Positions 1 through 8,102 of a DNA stretch of 64,000 nucleotides are shown here, in pieces. This stretch comes from an uncultured SAR86 cluster bacterium (lineage in GTDB: Bacteria; Pseudomonadota; Gammaproteobacteria; Magnimaribacterales; D2472), in the NCBI GenBank assembly GCA_905181645.1, contig CAJIYN010000002.1, positions 325,785 through 389,784 on the forward strand, given 5' to 3'. The position numbers and the translations under genes were made by a program. The first letter of the stretch is position 1; each line of letters opens with the position of its first letter. The notes beneath the pieces are model-generated. The model saw only the letters and a program-made list of their open reading frames with translations. It was not told the DNA's origin and did no database searches.

Positions 1-672
1 AATTTGTTGCTCAACCTTAAATCCAGCCTCTATATTAATAGGCTCAATTGCGTTAAGAGATTTTTTAGCCAAAACTAAAGAATGTCTTTCTTTGCCCGCT
101 ATTGTTTCTGCTAATATAAAAGCAGCTTCATGAAGTTCCTGTATAGAGTTATGCAAAGAGGTAATAGCACCATATTTATTTGCCTCTTCAGCAGAAATTG
201 GTTCACCAGTTAAAATCATCTGTCTGACAACATTTAAAGGAAATAATCTTGTCATATGGGCTGCACCTACGATGACTCTAAAGTTAATACCAGGAAAACC
301 GAAATAGGCATCCTTCGATGCTAATATAAAATCACCGGATGCAGGAATAAAAACTCCAGCACCTAACGCATAACCATGACAGGCTGTAATTACTGGAATA
401 TTGCACATATGAATACTTCTTGCTGCTTTCCATAAATGGTCCATCAAAGTAGGTACTTGTTCGATATTATCTCTGGTTTCACTCTTATCAGCTCCCCCAC
501 AAAAACCTTTTCCTGATGCAGTTATGACTATAACGTTGACAGATTTATCCTCAGATAAATCATTTATAATGTGATAAAGATCAAGCCATTGCGTTGAGTC
601 AATTGCATTAACTGGGGGGCAATCAATATTAATTTTGGCAATTCGTCCTTCTTTAGTATGATGAATTGGCAT
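1..672 (-). CDS. Enoyl-CoA hydratase/isomerase (crotonase) family protein, 3' end outside window
   Basis: The frame is open from an ATG at 672 to the left edge, 224 codons without a stop, so the C-terminus is missing. The crotonase oxyanion-hole segments are visible as GFCGGAD (about residue 57) and CHGYALGAG (about residue 95). The family acts on acyl-CoA thioesters. The two glutamates used by classical enoyl-CoA hydratases are not seen: the first position falls in GVFIPASGDF and the second in FPGINF. This suggests an isomerase or other crotonase activity rather than a standard beta-oxidation hydratase. It is divergent from the hydrolase starting at 713, with about 40 bases between them. The family call is firm; the reaction is unknown. 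Confidence 0.85.
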   Translation of the reverse strand, partial: MPIHHTKEGRIAKINIDCPPVNAIDSTQWLDLYHIINDLSEDKSVNVIVITASGKGFCGGADKSETRDNIEQVPTLMDHLWKAARSIHMCNIPVITACHGYALGAGVFIPASGDFILASKDAYFGFPGINFRVIVGAAHMTRLFPLNVVRQMILTGEPISAEEANKYGAITSLHNSIQELHEAAFILAETIAGKERHSLVLAKKSLNAIEPINIEAGFKVEQQI

Positions 673-712
673 ATAACTCTTTAAATTTTAATAAAGTATT
701 TTAATTGTAACA

Positions 713-1363
713 ATGTCAAAGATAAAAGCATTAATAAATCCAGTAACACCTTTCCAGCAAAATGCACCTATTATTTACTGCACAGAAACAAAAAAGTGTG
801 CATTTGTAGATCCAGGTGGGGATATAGAGATCCTCCTTGAAGTGTAAATTACCGGTTGGTTGAATACCTGAAAAAATTCTTTTTAATGGTGGCACATAGA
901 CCATGCTGGGGGAGCTTCAGAACTAGCATCCATGCTATCAATAGAAATTGAAGGTCCGCATAAAGAAGATACTTTTCTACTGGATTCCTTAGAATCACAG
1001 GGGAAAATGATGGGAATACCTGCCAAAAAATTTGTTCCAGATGTTTGGTTTGAAGATGGTGATCAAGTAAATGTAGGAAATTTAACGCTTCAAGTATATT
1101 TTTGCCCAGGACATACACCCGGTCACATCATTTTTTTTCATGCAGAATCTAATCTTGCCGCAGTTGGGGATGTTTTATTTCAAGGATCAATTGGAAGAAC
1201 CGATCTACCAGGTGGAAATCATCAAGACCTTCTAGATTCCATTGCTAAGAAATTATGGCCACTTGGCAATGATGTTGAATTTATTCCTGGGCACGGGCCA
1301 ATGTCAACTTTTGGACAAGAGAGGATAAATAACGCATTTGTAGCTGATAGAGCTTTGAGTTAA
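713..1363 (+). CDS. Metallo-beta-lactamase-fold hydrolase (YcbL/glyoxalase II-like), frame broken
   Basis: The start ATG at 713 gives MSKIKALINPVTPFQQNAP, the typical beginning of YcbL-like glyoxalase II-family proteins. The frame stops at about 848 and resumes by 930, continuing to 1363. The second part carries VYFCPGHTPGHIIFF, AVGDVLFQGSIGRTDLPGG and FIPGHGP, the metal-binding histidine and aspartate motifs of the family. The first metal motif (expected HGHIDHAGG) lies exactly in the damaged stretch 880-910, where only the end, HIDHAGGASELAS, can be read in one frame. Proteins of this type hydrolyse thioesters such as S-lactoylglutathione. Its end overlaps the convergent neighbour at 1360. 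I read the break as a local sequence error. Confidence 0.8.
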
Positions 1364-2039
1364 AAAGTAAATCTAAAGCCAATCTCAAATGAGCTATCAA
1401 GCACATCGCTTGAAATAACTTTAAAGTTCACGGCGCTATGTTTACTCATATTAAATACTGCCTCTGCTCCAAATTTTCTATCTTTTTCATCATTTAAAAT
1501 AAATGAGACTTCTTGTGTGCAGACATCGCCTTCTGCGCATTTAAAGTACGCAATTTCAGTTTCTTTTGAGAAGTCAGCAAAAATTTTACCTTCCCATGCA
1601 TTGCTATTACCAAATCTAATTCCTGCGATAACATTTGCTTGAGTATCATCTTCAGAAAAATTATTAATGTCATTTTCAAGACTTGTAGTTTTGATACCTA
1701 TCTCTGCATAAATATCTAAGAAATTTTCTACGCTAAAGGTTATGCCTTTTGCTGAAATAGAATTCAAAATATCACCTATGCCCGCATGTGCTCCAACTCT
1801 AAAAGAGTTAACTACTTTGTCATAAGTTTCAGTATCTAAATCTACGCCATCTGCTCTTCTTTCAAAAACAGCATACAATGGACCAGGCAGGGCTAAAGAA
1901 GCATTAAAAGCAATACCCTCATCTTCAGCTTTGTGCGCTAACATCCAAAGGATGTATATTGATAATCATTTGTATCTCTTCCAAACCTTCCTTCTTCAGC
2001 AGCTGCTGTCGGAGCTTCAATTTTAACTTCAGTGTTTCA
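1360..2039 (-). CDS. Outer-membrane beta-barrel-like protein, frame broken and N-terminus unclear
   Basis: From 1944 to 1360 the frame encodes alternating hydrophobic/polar strands and ends in FEIGFRFTF, a terminal-phenylalanine signature of outer-membrane barrel proteins. Upstream, in another frame, the reading EVKIEAPTAAAEEGRFGRDT (about 1950-2030) continues into it if one base is added near 1947. The only nearby ATG (2039) is followed by a stop within four codons, and no signal peptide can be read, so the 5' end is damaged or missing. I do not recognise the family. It could be a porin-like or autotransporter-like barrel. Confidence 0.5.
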
Positions 2040-2081
2040 TAATAAGATTATATCTTGATTTAAAGCTTAAAAGAATCTGTT

Positions 2082-3125
2082 CTAAAAACCATTATTAGTT
2101 AATTCTTCTTGTAAGGCAGTCTTTCTTAACTCAATAAATCTCTTAATAGAAATATCAGCATAATCACATAATGCAGTTCCCGCATCTGCATAAATAGCAG
2201 CTGGATTGTAAATAAGCTCGCACCCATCAGGTAATCCCGCTTCCGTTTCATTGATGGCTCTTTCAACCAAAGCATTCCTTGCAGATAAGATGCTTCTAAG
2301 ATTTTCCCAATCCATATGATTATTTAAAATTGACTTTATCTCTTTATAAAGTAAATCTTTATTCACTTGTTCAGCAAAAACAATATTCCATAAAATAGGA
2401 TCAACACTTCCTAATTCTCGGCTCGCCCAATCAATCTTTCCCGACGAAGGAAACGCATAAGTCCCAGCAATATCTCGAAACGCAGTAAACCAAGACGGCA
2501 GTCCCATGGAGATGTCATGACTGTCTCTGAAAACAAAATCAAAATCATTAACCATATAAATCCATTGGTCCGTCAGCGGATTGAAATAAAGATAATAATT
2601 GTTGGCAACCCTCACATAATGATCAACAGCGCCGAAGGCAATCTCTGCGGCTTGAGCTTTAATGAAGCCAGGAATATCAAACTGCTCAGCTAACATTGAA
2701 GCGCTGGGGTAGGTTTGTAAAAAACTCATAAACTCTTGTAATAAAGCCCTACCAGTAGCAATACTGCTCTTTTTACTTTTTAAGTCATAGGCTGGTTTAT
2801 AAGGTCTAAATTGAGAGACTTCGCCTCCATCATTTATATCAGAATTCACAAAAGCAGGATTTAAATAATTATTACTTCCAAGCCACTCTTCTCTAGACTC
2901 TGGATCGGATTTTTCAACCCCTATTTGGCAAAAGTTACTGTCAATATAAGAGATTGCATCTTCATAGAATACGCAACTTGGATTTACTTCAGTTGATCCG
3001 GCTAAATCTCCTCCACCTATTTTAAATAAAAAACCATTTTTACCAAAAAATCTTTTTAAAAAAGGTTTATCAACTTGCTCTACCATTTGAAAAACCCCCA
3101 TATTAAAACTTTGAGGTAAGGGTGC
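2082..3125 (-). pseudogene. CotH kinase-like surface protein, 3' part (separated from its 5' part by foreign DNA)
   Basis: This segment encodes the C-terminal half of a CotH-family protein. CotH-like proteins have an atypical protein-kinase fold and are often secreted or surface attached. The family hallmark is visible as DHYVRVANNYYLYFNP followed by WIYMVNDFDFVFRD, matching the D-x-WxR-NxYxY and W-D-x-D pattern seen in this family. The reading resumes at about NMGVFQMVEQVDKPFLKRFF, normally the middle of the CotH domain. The portion upstream of this point is replaced by livH and livF sequence (3126-3415). The 5' part of the same gene lies at 3416-4388. As it stands in this sequence no full protein can be made. 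Confidence 0.75.
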
Positions 3126-3210
3126 CAAGAGCGAGCTGGCTACCATAAGTAATTGCTGGAATTATAACATAGTTAGCAAGAACCACGATAGAATTTAAAA
3201 TATCAATCAT
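3126..3210 (-). pseudogene. livH: livH 5' fragment (branched-chain amino acid ABC permease), foreign insert
   Basis: From the ATG at 3210 the reading is MIDILNSIVVLANYVIIPAI followed by TYGSQLALG, the recognisable N-terminus of a LivH permease (first membrane helix). After about 28 residues it breaks into CotH sequence near 3125. It follows the livF stop at 3213 with a two-base gap, the normal spacing of adjacent operon genes. It therefore represents the boundary of two transporter genes placed inside the CotH-like gene. The rest of livH is not in the window. Confidence 0.75.
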
Positions 3211-3212
3211 TA

Positions 3213-3415
3213 TTATCCACCTAAGAATGATTTACGAACTTCAGGATCTGCTAGAAGGGCAGCGCCTGTATCAGTGAACCTATTTGTTCCTTGTACCATT
3301 ACATAACCCTTATCGGCTATTGAGAGGGCTTGACGCGCATTTTGTTCTACCATCAGAATAGAAATTCCAGTTTTGGCCACTTCTATTATTCGATCAAAAA
3401 GTTCATCCATTACTA
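3213..3415 (-). pseudogene. livF: livF 3' fragment (branched-chain amino acid ABC ATPase), foreign insert
   Basis: The frame reads VMDELFDRIIEVAKTG, then ISILMVEQNARQALSIAD and ends in DPEVRKSFLGG. This is the C-terminal 65 or so residues of LivF: the VEQNA segment holds the switch-loop region and FLGG is the usual end. The Walker A, signature and Walker B motifs are absent because the fragment begins after them. The join to CotH sequence is near 3413-3416. No transposase or repeat flanks it. It is either a chimeric assembly join or a recent small insertion. Confidence 0.8.
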
Positions 3416-4388
3416 AAACGTTTGGGTTTTGCAGTTAAGTTTCCGTCATCGTTGTAGTAAAAATATTCTGGCCATTGCCTGCTAGTATTGCCTTTCATCT
3501 TAAAGCCTACCTTGTCATGTCTTTCAAGCGTATTACCCTCAGCATCAAGATATTCAAAATCAACTTGTCTATATATTTCACTATGGCTCCATCCGCTGAT
3601 TTTGAAATATTTCCATTAGCATCAAATTCTATACGCGAGTCTTTATCTAAAACAAACCTATTCCATTCATCAATGGACATAGTTAGTCGGATTTTATGCA
3701 TTTTATCTAGAGCAAATAATGCAGCTGATGCATCAGGCTGACAAGTTGCCACTACAGTTTGATCTTCTGATCCAACAATACCCTCTTCAATCTCTAAAGT
3801 GCATTCTTGTCTTCCAGGATCTCTATCTACTTTGAGTTCATATAAAGATCCAGTTTGAATTCCAGCTTGAAATGAAAAAACGCCATTTTCATCTACCGTA
3901 AGAAGTTCGTCACCATCTATGCATTCAGTATCACCATTAGTAATAAAACAGCCACTGAGCTCGAAATCCATATTTCTATAAGCATCAATCGTATCCACTC
4001 CAATACTTATAAAAAAAATAGGCTCTGTAACAGTAAGATTAAAGGGCCCAATTGAGGCATTAAATTCTCCATCTGAGACAGAAATCGTTATAGCAGCTAT
4101 AGAACCAAGATCTTCAGCTAAAGGTATCCCAGTTAACAAGCCTGAAGAAGAATTAAAACTTGCCCATGCAGGCATGCCTGAAATACTAAAAGTTAATATA
4201 TCGCCATCAGGATCATTAGCAGTAGGTAAAAAATTTAAAGATTCGCCTACTCTGATTTCAGATATGCTCCCAGAAATACTAGGTGAAGAGTTTTGAATAA
4301 CTGGAGCTGCAGTGCTTCCGCCTCCTCCACCTCCACAAGAAATAATGAAGATTGAAACTAAGAGGATTTGAAAGAAATTATTTTGCAT
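3416..4388 (-). pseudogene. CotH kinase-like lipoprotein, 5' part with Ig-like domain
   Basis: The start ATG at 4388 overlaps the stop of the preceding gene (TAATG). Residues 1-25 form a lipoprotein signal with the lipobox IISCGGGGGG, followed by a putative Ig/He_PIG-type domain (NDPDGDILTFSISGMPAWAS, about residues 55-110). A spacer with two cysteine pairs precedes the CotH N-terminal segment (KMHKIRLTMSIDEWNRFVLD, about residue 235). A one-base loss in a T run near 3556 breaks the frame; after correction it continues as HDKVGFKMKGNTSRQWPEYF to about 3416, where livF sequence begins. The protein was presumably exported and anchored to the outer membrane. Confidence 0.75.
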
Positions 4389-4711
4389 TAAGCAGGTCTT
4401 TTGCAGTATGCCTCAAAGTTATTTGCATAATGTGAAGCCATTTCTGCCAAGTATTTCGCAGCAGCGGCTGTTTGATCTGCTTTTAAAGGATGTCCAGCTT
4501 CTCTATGTTTTCTACTTTCTTCTAGCTGCATACCTGCAGCGTAAAGTAATTTACCCGAAGACTCACTGATTTTTCGGCAGTCTTCTTTTTTCCAATAACC
4601 AAAGACTCCAACTTTAGATTCCTGCTCTAAAGCCTTCTTAGAATGTGAGTCTGCTGAGATTGATGGTAAAAAAGTAAAAGTAAGTGCTAAAAGAAATATA
4701 TTTTTATACAT
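4388..4711 (-). CDS. Small secreted protein, unknown function
   Basis: The product is 107 residues with a clear signal peptide (MYKNIFLLALTFTFLPSISA) and a probable cut before DSHSKK. The mature part is helical, charged and alanine rich, with two cysteines (EDCRK and EAYCKRPA). I do not recognise a family. Its stop overlaps the start of the CotH-like lipoprotein gene by one base (TAATG), so the two are probably translated together and may work together outside the cytoplasm. The frame is intact. Confidence 0.7.
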   Translation of the reverse strand: MYKNIFLLALTFTFLPSISADSHSKKALEQESKVGVFGYWKKEDCRKISESSGKLLYAAGMQLEESRKHREAGHPLKADQTAAAAKYLAEMASHYANNFEAYCKRPA

Positions 4712-4741
4712 AAGTAATATGTTAATTGGTTCTAATGAAGT

Positions 4742-5008
4742 TTAGAAAAAAACTCCTTCTTTTGCAAGAAGGTCTTTTTTAGTTTGAATGCCTCCAACTC
4801 CGCTATATCCGCCAATGGTTCCATTAGAATTTATTACTCTGTGGCAAGGTGTATTAATTGGGTTTGGATTTTTACCACAAGCATTAGCTACAGCTCTAGC
4901 TGCATTTGGTTTGCCTATTTGTATAGCAATCTGTTTGTAGGTAAGAGTATTACCTTTGGGTATTTTGTCTATCTCATCCCATACAAGAGTTTGAAAAGTT
5001 GATGCCAA
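4742..5008 (-). CDS. MGMT/Ogt-family DNA-binding domain protein, single domain
   Basis: The 88-residue product consists of only the C-terminal DNA-binding and active-site domain of O6-alkylguanine-DNA alkyltransferases. It shows TLTYKQIAIQIGKPNAARAV (helix-turn-helix and arginine-finger region) and the acceptor motif NTPCHRVI with the catalytic cysteine present. Alkyltransferase-like proteins that lack activity have tryptophan or alanine there, so this one could transfer alkyl groups. The N-terminal domain of Ada/Ogt is missing, which is normal for short MGMT family proteins. The start is TTG at 5008, directly after the TAA of the small upstream gene (TAATTG), so translation is probably coupled. 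Confidence 0.8.
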   Translation of the reverse strand: MASTFQTLVWDEIDKIPKGNTLTYKQIAIQIGKPNAARAVANACGKNPNPINTPCHRVINSNGTIGGYSGVGGIQTKKDLLAKEGVFF

Positions 5009-5167
5009 TTAGCTTTTCTCTAGCGCTACTAGACCATGCTCAATAACAAAGAAGATAACAGCTTCTAAAGATTGGTTATGATTGTCTGATAGATCTTTCA
5101 TCCTTTGTAATTGTTCTTCTGTAATATCAATAGTCTTAATTTCTGGATTAATAAATTTATTCGACAT
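5009..5167 (-). CDS. Small acidic helical protein, 52 aa, unknown function
   Basis: ATG at 5167 to TAA at 5011-5009 gives 52 residues beginning MSNKFINPEIKTIDITEEQL and ending IEHGLVALEKS. It is predicted to be mostly helical, with a TEEQLQRMKDL segment and a hydrophobic EAVIFFVIEHG helix. It lies two bases after the stop of the gene at 5170-5414 and abuts the TTG of the MGMT-family gene, so it belongs to a tight four-gene run. I do not recognise a family. Confidence 0.6.
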   Translation of the reverse strand: MSNKFINPEIKTIDITEEQLQRMKDLSDNHNQSLEAVIFFVIEHGLVALEKS

Positions 5168-5169
5168 TA

Positions 5170-5414
5170 TTATTTAAGCCATTCACCAATCTGAGTTTCA
5201 GCAGTGGCTGCATCTGTCACATCTCGCATATTTAGGAACATCCATACTTATCATATGCTCAGCAATTACTGATACTTCTATATCAAAATTAGCTAAGGAT
5301 TCTGCCAGCTACAGTATTGAGTTTATTTAATTCTTTAGAAGTAAATTTTGAAGACGTATTAGTATTAAAAACTATTTGAATAGATTGATCAGTATTGTCA
5401 TAAACAATCATCAT
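5170..5414 (-). CDS. Small unknown protein, two frame breaks
   Basis: A start at 5411 or 5414 (ATGATG) overlaps the 3' end of the upstream gene by 14-17 bases. The readable pieces are MIVYDNTDQSIQIVFNTNTS, then LANFDIEVSVIAEHMISMDV and, in a third frame, DVTDAATAETQIGEWLK with a stop at 5170. Adding back single bases near 5295 and 5230 gives a protein of about 81 residues. No known motif is seen. Its place between two small genes in the same direction supports it being real. Confidence 0.5.
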
Positions 5415-5607
5415 ATTCGTCTATAGAATTTAGAATCCAGTAATGGGGTTTAGCAACTTTCTTTTTTGCATCCTCAAGATCTGGATAAAGCATTGCATGT
5501 GATTTATCTTTGTACCAAGTATCCTCATGCTGAATAATACATAACTCTTTTATAATAGAGATATATTCTTCAGTTGTTTCATCATTAGCTTTAAATGGAA
5601 GTCTCAT
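5398..5607 (-). CDS. Unknown protein, 69 aa
   Basis: The frame from ATG at 5607 encodes MRLPFKANDETTEEYISIIK, then a region with YKDKSHAMLYPDLEDAKKKV and HYWILNSIDEYDDCL. It is hydrophilic, without signal peptide or membrane segment. It is the first gene of a four-gene overlapping or abutting run (5607 down to 4742) that ends with the MGMT-family protein. I do not recognise a family. It starts about 60 bases after the stop of the Pif1-like helicase gene and could share its transcript. Confidence 0.55.
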   Translation of the reverse strand: MRLPFKANDETTEEYISIIKELCIIQHEDTWYKDKSHAMLYPDLEDAKKKVAKPHYWILNSIDEYDDCL

Positions 5608-5669
5608 AATTTTTTCTTAAATGTTTGTATTTTATTTATCTTAACAAAGATCAAAATAAAATTAATGGG

Positions 5670-6957
5670 TTATTTGAAATTTTCTGTATGAAAGTCCTGA
5701 ATATCAGGATCTACCATGGCATCACTTATTCTTAATTCTCTATAAAGATTAAGAGTATTCATGGTTTTACATCTACTTAAAGCTACATAAGCTTGCCCTG
5801 TAGCAAATGCGCCAGTGCCTAAATCAACTGAACAGCTCTCAAGAGTTAATCCTTGAGCTTTATGAATGGTTACTGCCCATCCAAGTTTTAAAGGAAACTG
5901 TTTAAATGACGAGACTACTTCTTCAAACATTTCGTCATCATCGTCATCATAAATATATCTGACTTTATTCCATTCCTCTCTTTCAACTTTATGGATATCT
6001 TTACCAACTTTATCTTTAATATATTTTTTAGTTTTTTCTGAACATTGAGTAACTACACCAACTGTTCCATTTACCCATCTGATTGCCATTTTTATAAATT
6101 ATACTTATTTATTTATCAACTTTTATTTTTAATTCTTTGCCAGGTTTGAAATGCGGTACAAATTTCTCATATTCTTTAGACTTTGTAGATACTTGAGTGC
6201 CTTCTATTCTATTTAACATCTCCTCATTAATATGTTCCGCTCTATTCTTTCTTGAGGTTATGATCATAGATGATTCGGTTTCAGATTCTGGACTAAAGCA
6301 AGATCTATTAAAGCTATTAATAGTATTTTCCAAGTCTTCGCCTAAACGAATATTATTAAGAAGGTCATAAAAATCACTATCATCTTCTTGTCTGAATGAT
6401 TTTGTTAATTCAAAAAATTTGGGTTGAGTAAATTCTTTAAAGCTATGACCACTAAAAAAATAGATTGAATCATATTTATCAAAAATAATTTTTTCTTCGT
6501 ACTCTTTTACTACTGGTGGTAATTGAAATAAGTCTCCACAGGCAAGAACGCTTACACCGCCAAAAGGCTGCTCATTACCTCTGTGTATTTGTAAAGTTTG
6601 TGAAATAGCATCAAGCATCGGCGCTCTAACCATTGACACTTCATCAATAATAAGCACTTCAAGTTTTTTTAAGAGTTTATTAAACCTAGGATCTTTAGAT
6701 TTAGTAATTTCAGGGAAAGTATCAAAGCCAATTCTAAAAGCAGAATTAATGGTTGTTCCACCTATATTAAGTGCTGCTATACCTGTTGGAGCAACAACTA
6801 TCATTTTTTTATCTAATTCAGACTTTACAACCTCTAGTAGAGTTGTTTTACCAGTTCCAGACAAGCCAAAGAAAATTGCAGTTTCGCCGTTGAGTAGTTC
6901 AATAACCTGATCTTTTATATCATCAAAACTGTCGAATGTTTGATTATGATTATCCAA
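5670..6957 (-). CDS. Pif1-like (RecD/SF1B) DNA helicase, frame broken near 6100
   Basis: From ATG at 6957 the protein shows the Walker A motif [12 protein letters not shown] (about residue 30), the Pif1 motif Ia [14 protein letters not shown], Walker [16 protein letters not shown], motif [13 protein letters not shown] and LTKSFRQ (motif IV region). The second piece (from 6089) carries [23 protein letters not shown] and [10 protein letters not shown], which are motifs V and VI. The two pieces are joined by a damaged 20-30 base stretch near 6090-6115 with two apparent indels. The combined length of about 430 residues fits compact bacterial Pif1-like helicases, which unwind DNA 5' to 3'. It heads the minus-strand run of small genes. 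Confidence 0.85.
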
Positions 6958-7035
6958 GTAAAGATTCCTTTTAGATTAAAAAATATTAAGGATAGTATAG
7001 AGATATATAAATGTATTCCTAGGCTAGAATACAAG

Positions 7036-7068
7036 AATCAACCCATCAATGAACTTGATGGATTGATT
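7036..7068 (-). terminator. Hairpin, probable terminator of the lipoprotein gene
   Basis: Two 14-base arms (7036-7049 and 7055-7068) are complementary at 13 of 14 positions around a five-base loop. On the minus strand the exception becomes a G-U pair. The hairpin lies 16 bases past the lipoprotein stop at 7084. The following minus-strand bases are only moderately T rich, so intrinsic termination is plausible but not certain. Confidence 0.5.
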
Positions 7069-7083
7069 AAAGATAGAATTATT

Positions 7084-7861
7084 TTACGAAGCGTCTGACA
7101 TTAAGCTTCTGAATTCATAGCTATCATATAGATCAGGTGATCTGCATGAAGCAACTTCATCAAAACTTGCTTGCATATCTGCACCATTTTGAGCAAAGTT
7201 TGTATTTCCTGCCTCCCAACCCTCAAAACTCTGATGGAAATTTGCCCATAAAAAATCAAACATACATTACAGTTGAGTCGCTATTTAACCTTAAACGAGC
7301 TCCATCGTATAATCTTCCATATTGAGTGGTTCTATTTTTACCTCTGTCTGTTACTTTTCCACATTTTCCATCATTTAAATTACAAGTTTGCGTTTCAGTT
7401 GCAAAATAACTCATATCGAAATCAGGAGATTCAGCTCCAGGCATAGTAAATTTCCATGAAGATACAACAGAATTATCACATGCTAATACTGAATATTTTT
7501 CAGACCATTCTATAAACTCTGGATTGGATGTTGACCATGCCTTATCAGCAGCTTCTTTAGATGACCATTGAAGTTCCCACCAACCATTATCCTGTCCATT
7601 ATTATCACCTTTAGGTGCATAGCCACCAGCCCATACTAAATTATCTGACATAGCTTCAAGCTCATTCCATTCTGCAATCATCTTTCTCATATTTTCTGGA
7701 GATGCATCAGGTCCCCCAGTACAAGGTAAAAATTGGTTATAGTATGAAACAGGAGCTGATTCAGCACTTGCAGTTTCTTGATCCATCGAATTATCAGAAC
7801 AGCCAGCAATTATAAGCATGGCAGTAATTGAAAAAAGCGAGGTATATTTAATTTTATTCAT
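7084..7861 (-). CDS. Lipoprotein of unknown function, one frame break
   Basis: The ATG at 7861 begins a lipoprotein signal with the lipobox LIIAGC (cysteine at residue 21). The mature protein has a ferredoxin-like/ABM-type flavour: PCTGGPDASPENMRKMIAEW, then GWWELQWSSKEAADKAWS. A break near 7256 shifts the frame. After it the reading FEGWEAGNTNFAQN and ASFDEVASCRSPDLYDSYEF runs to a stop at 7084, giving about 258 residues. The FEGWEAGN half repeats the W-E-G/E pattern, so there may be two similar domains. I do not recognise a named family. A hairpin follows the stop. Confidence 0.65.
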
Positions 7862-7962
7862 TATTTGTGTCTCTCTGTATTTTATTTAAATTCTTTTTTA
7901 AATATAACAAAGAAAAGTTTTAATGGAAGCAATATTATAGATATTTAACAGACATAAAATAC

Positions 7963-8052
7963 TGGCGGAGAGTGAGGGATTCGAACCCTCGATACAGTTA
8001 CCCATATACCTCCTTAGCAGGGAGGCGCTTTCGACCACTCAGCCAACTCTCC
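7963..8052 (-). tRNA. tRNA-Ser (GCT anticodon)
   Basis: On the minus strand the acceptor arm GGAGAGT pairs with ACTCTCC. A long variable arm typical of serine tRNAs is present, the anticodon loop reads CTGCTAA (anticodon GCT), the T-loop is GGTTCGAATCC, and the 3' CCA is encoded. It follows pyrC by about 50 bases. Confidence 0.95.
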
Positions 8053-8066
8053 GAAATCGATGAAGG

Positions 8067-8072
8067 ATTATA
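8067..8072 (-). promoter_or_regulatory. -10 element of the tRNA-Ser promoter
   Basis: On the minus strand a perfect TATAAT lies 14 bases before the tRNA 5' end. The -35 region at 17-base spacing is only T rich. Confidence 0.5.
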
Positions 8073-8102
8073 ACCCTTTGCAGGTATAAAAAAACTATCT
8101 AA

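Noticed and set aside
3120-3420. Insertion sequence as the explanation of the liv fragment in the CotH gene
   Set aside because: There is no transposase, no inverted terminal repeats and no target duplication; the insert is only transporter coding sequence.
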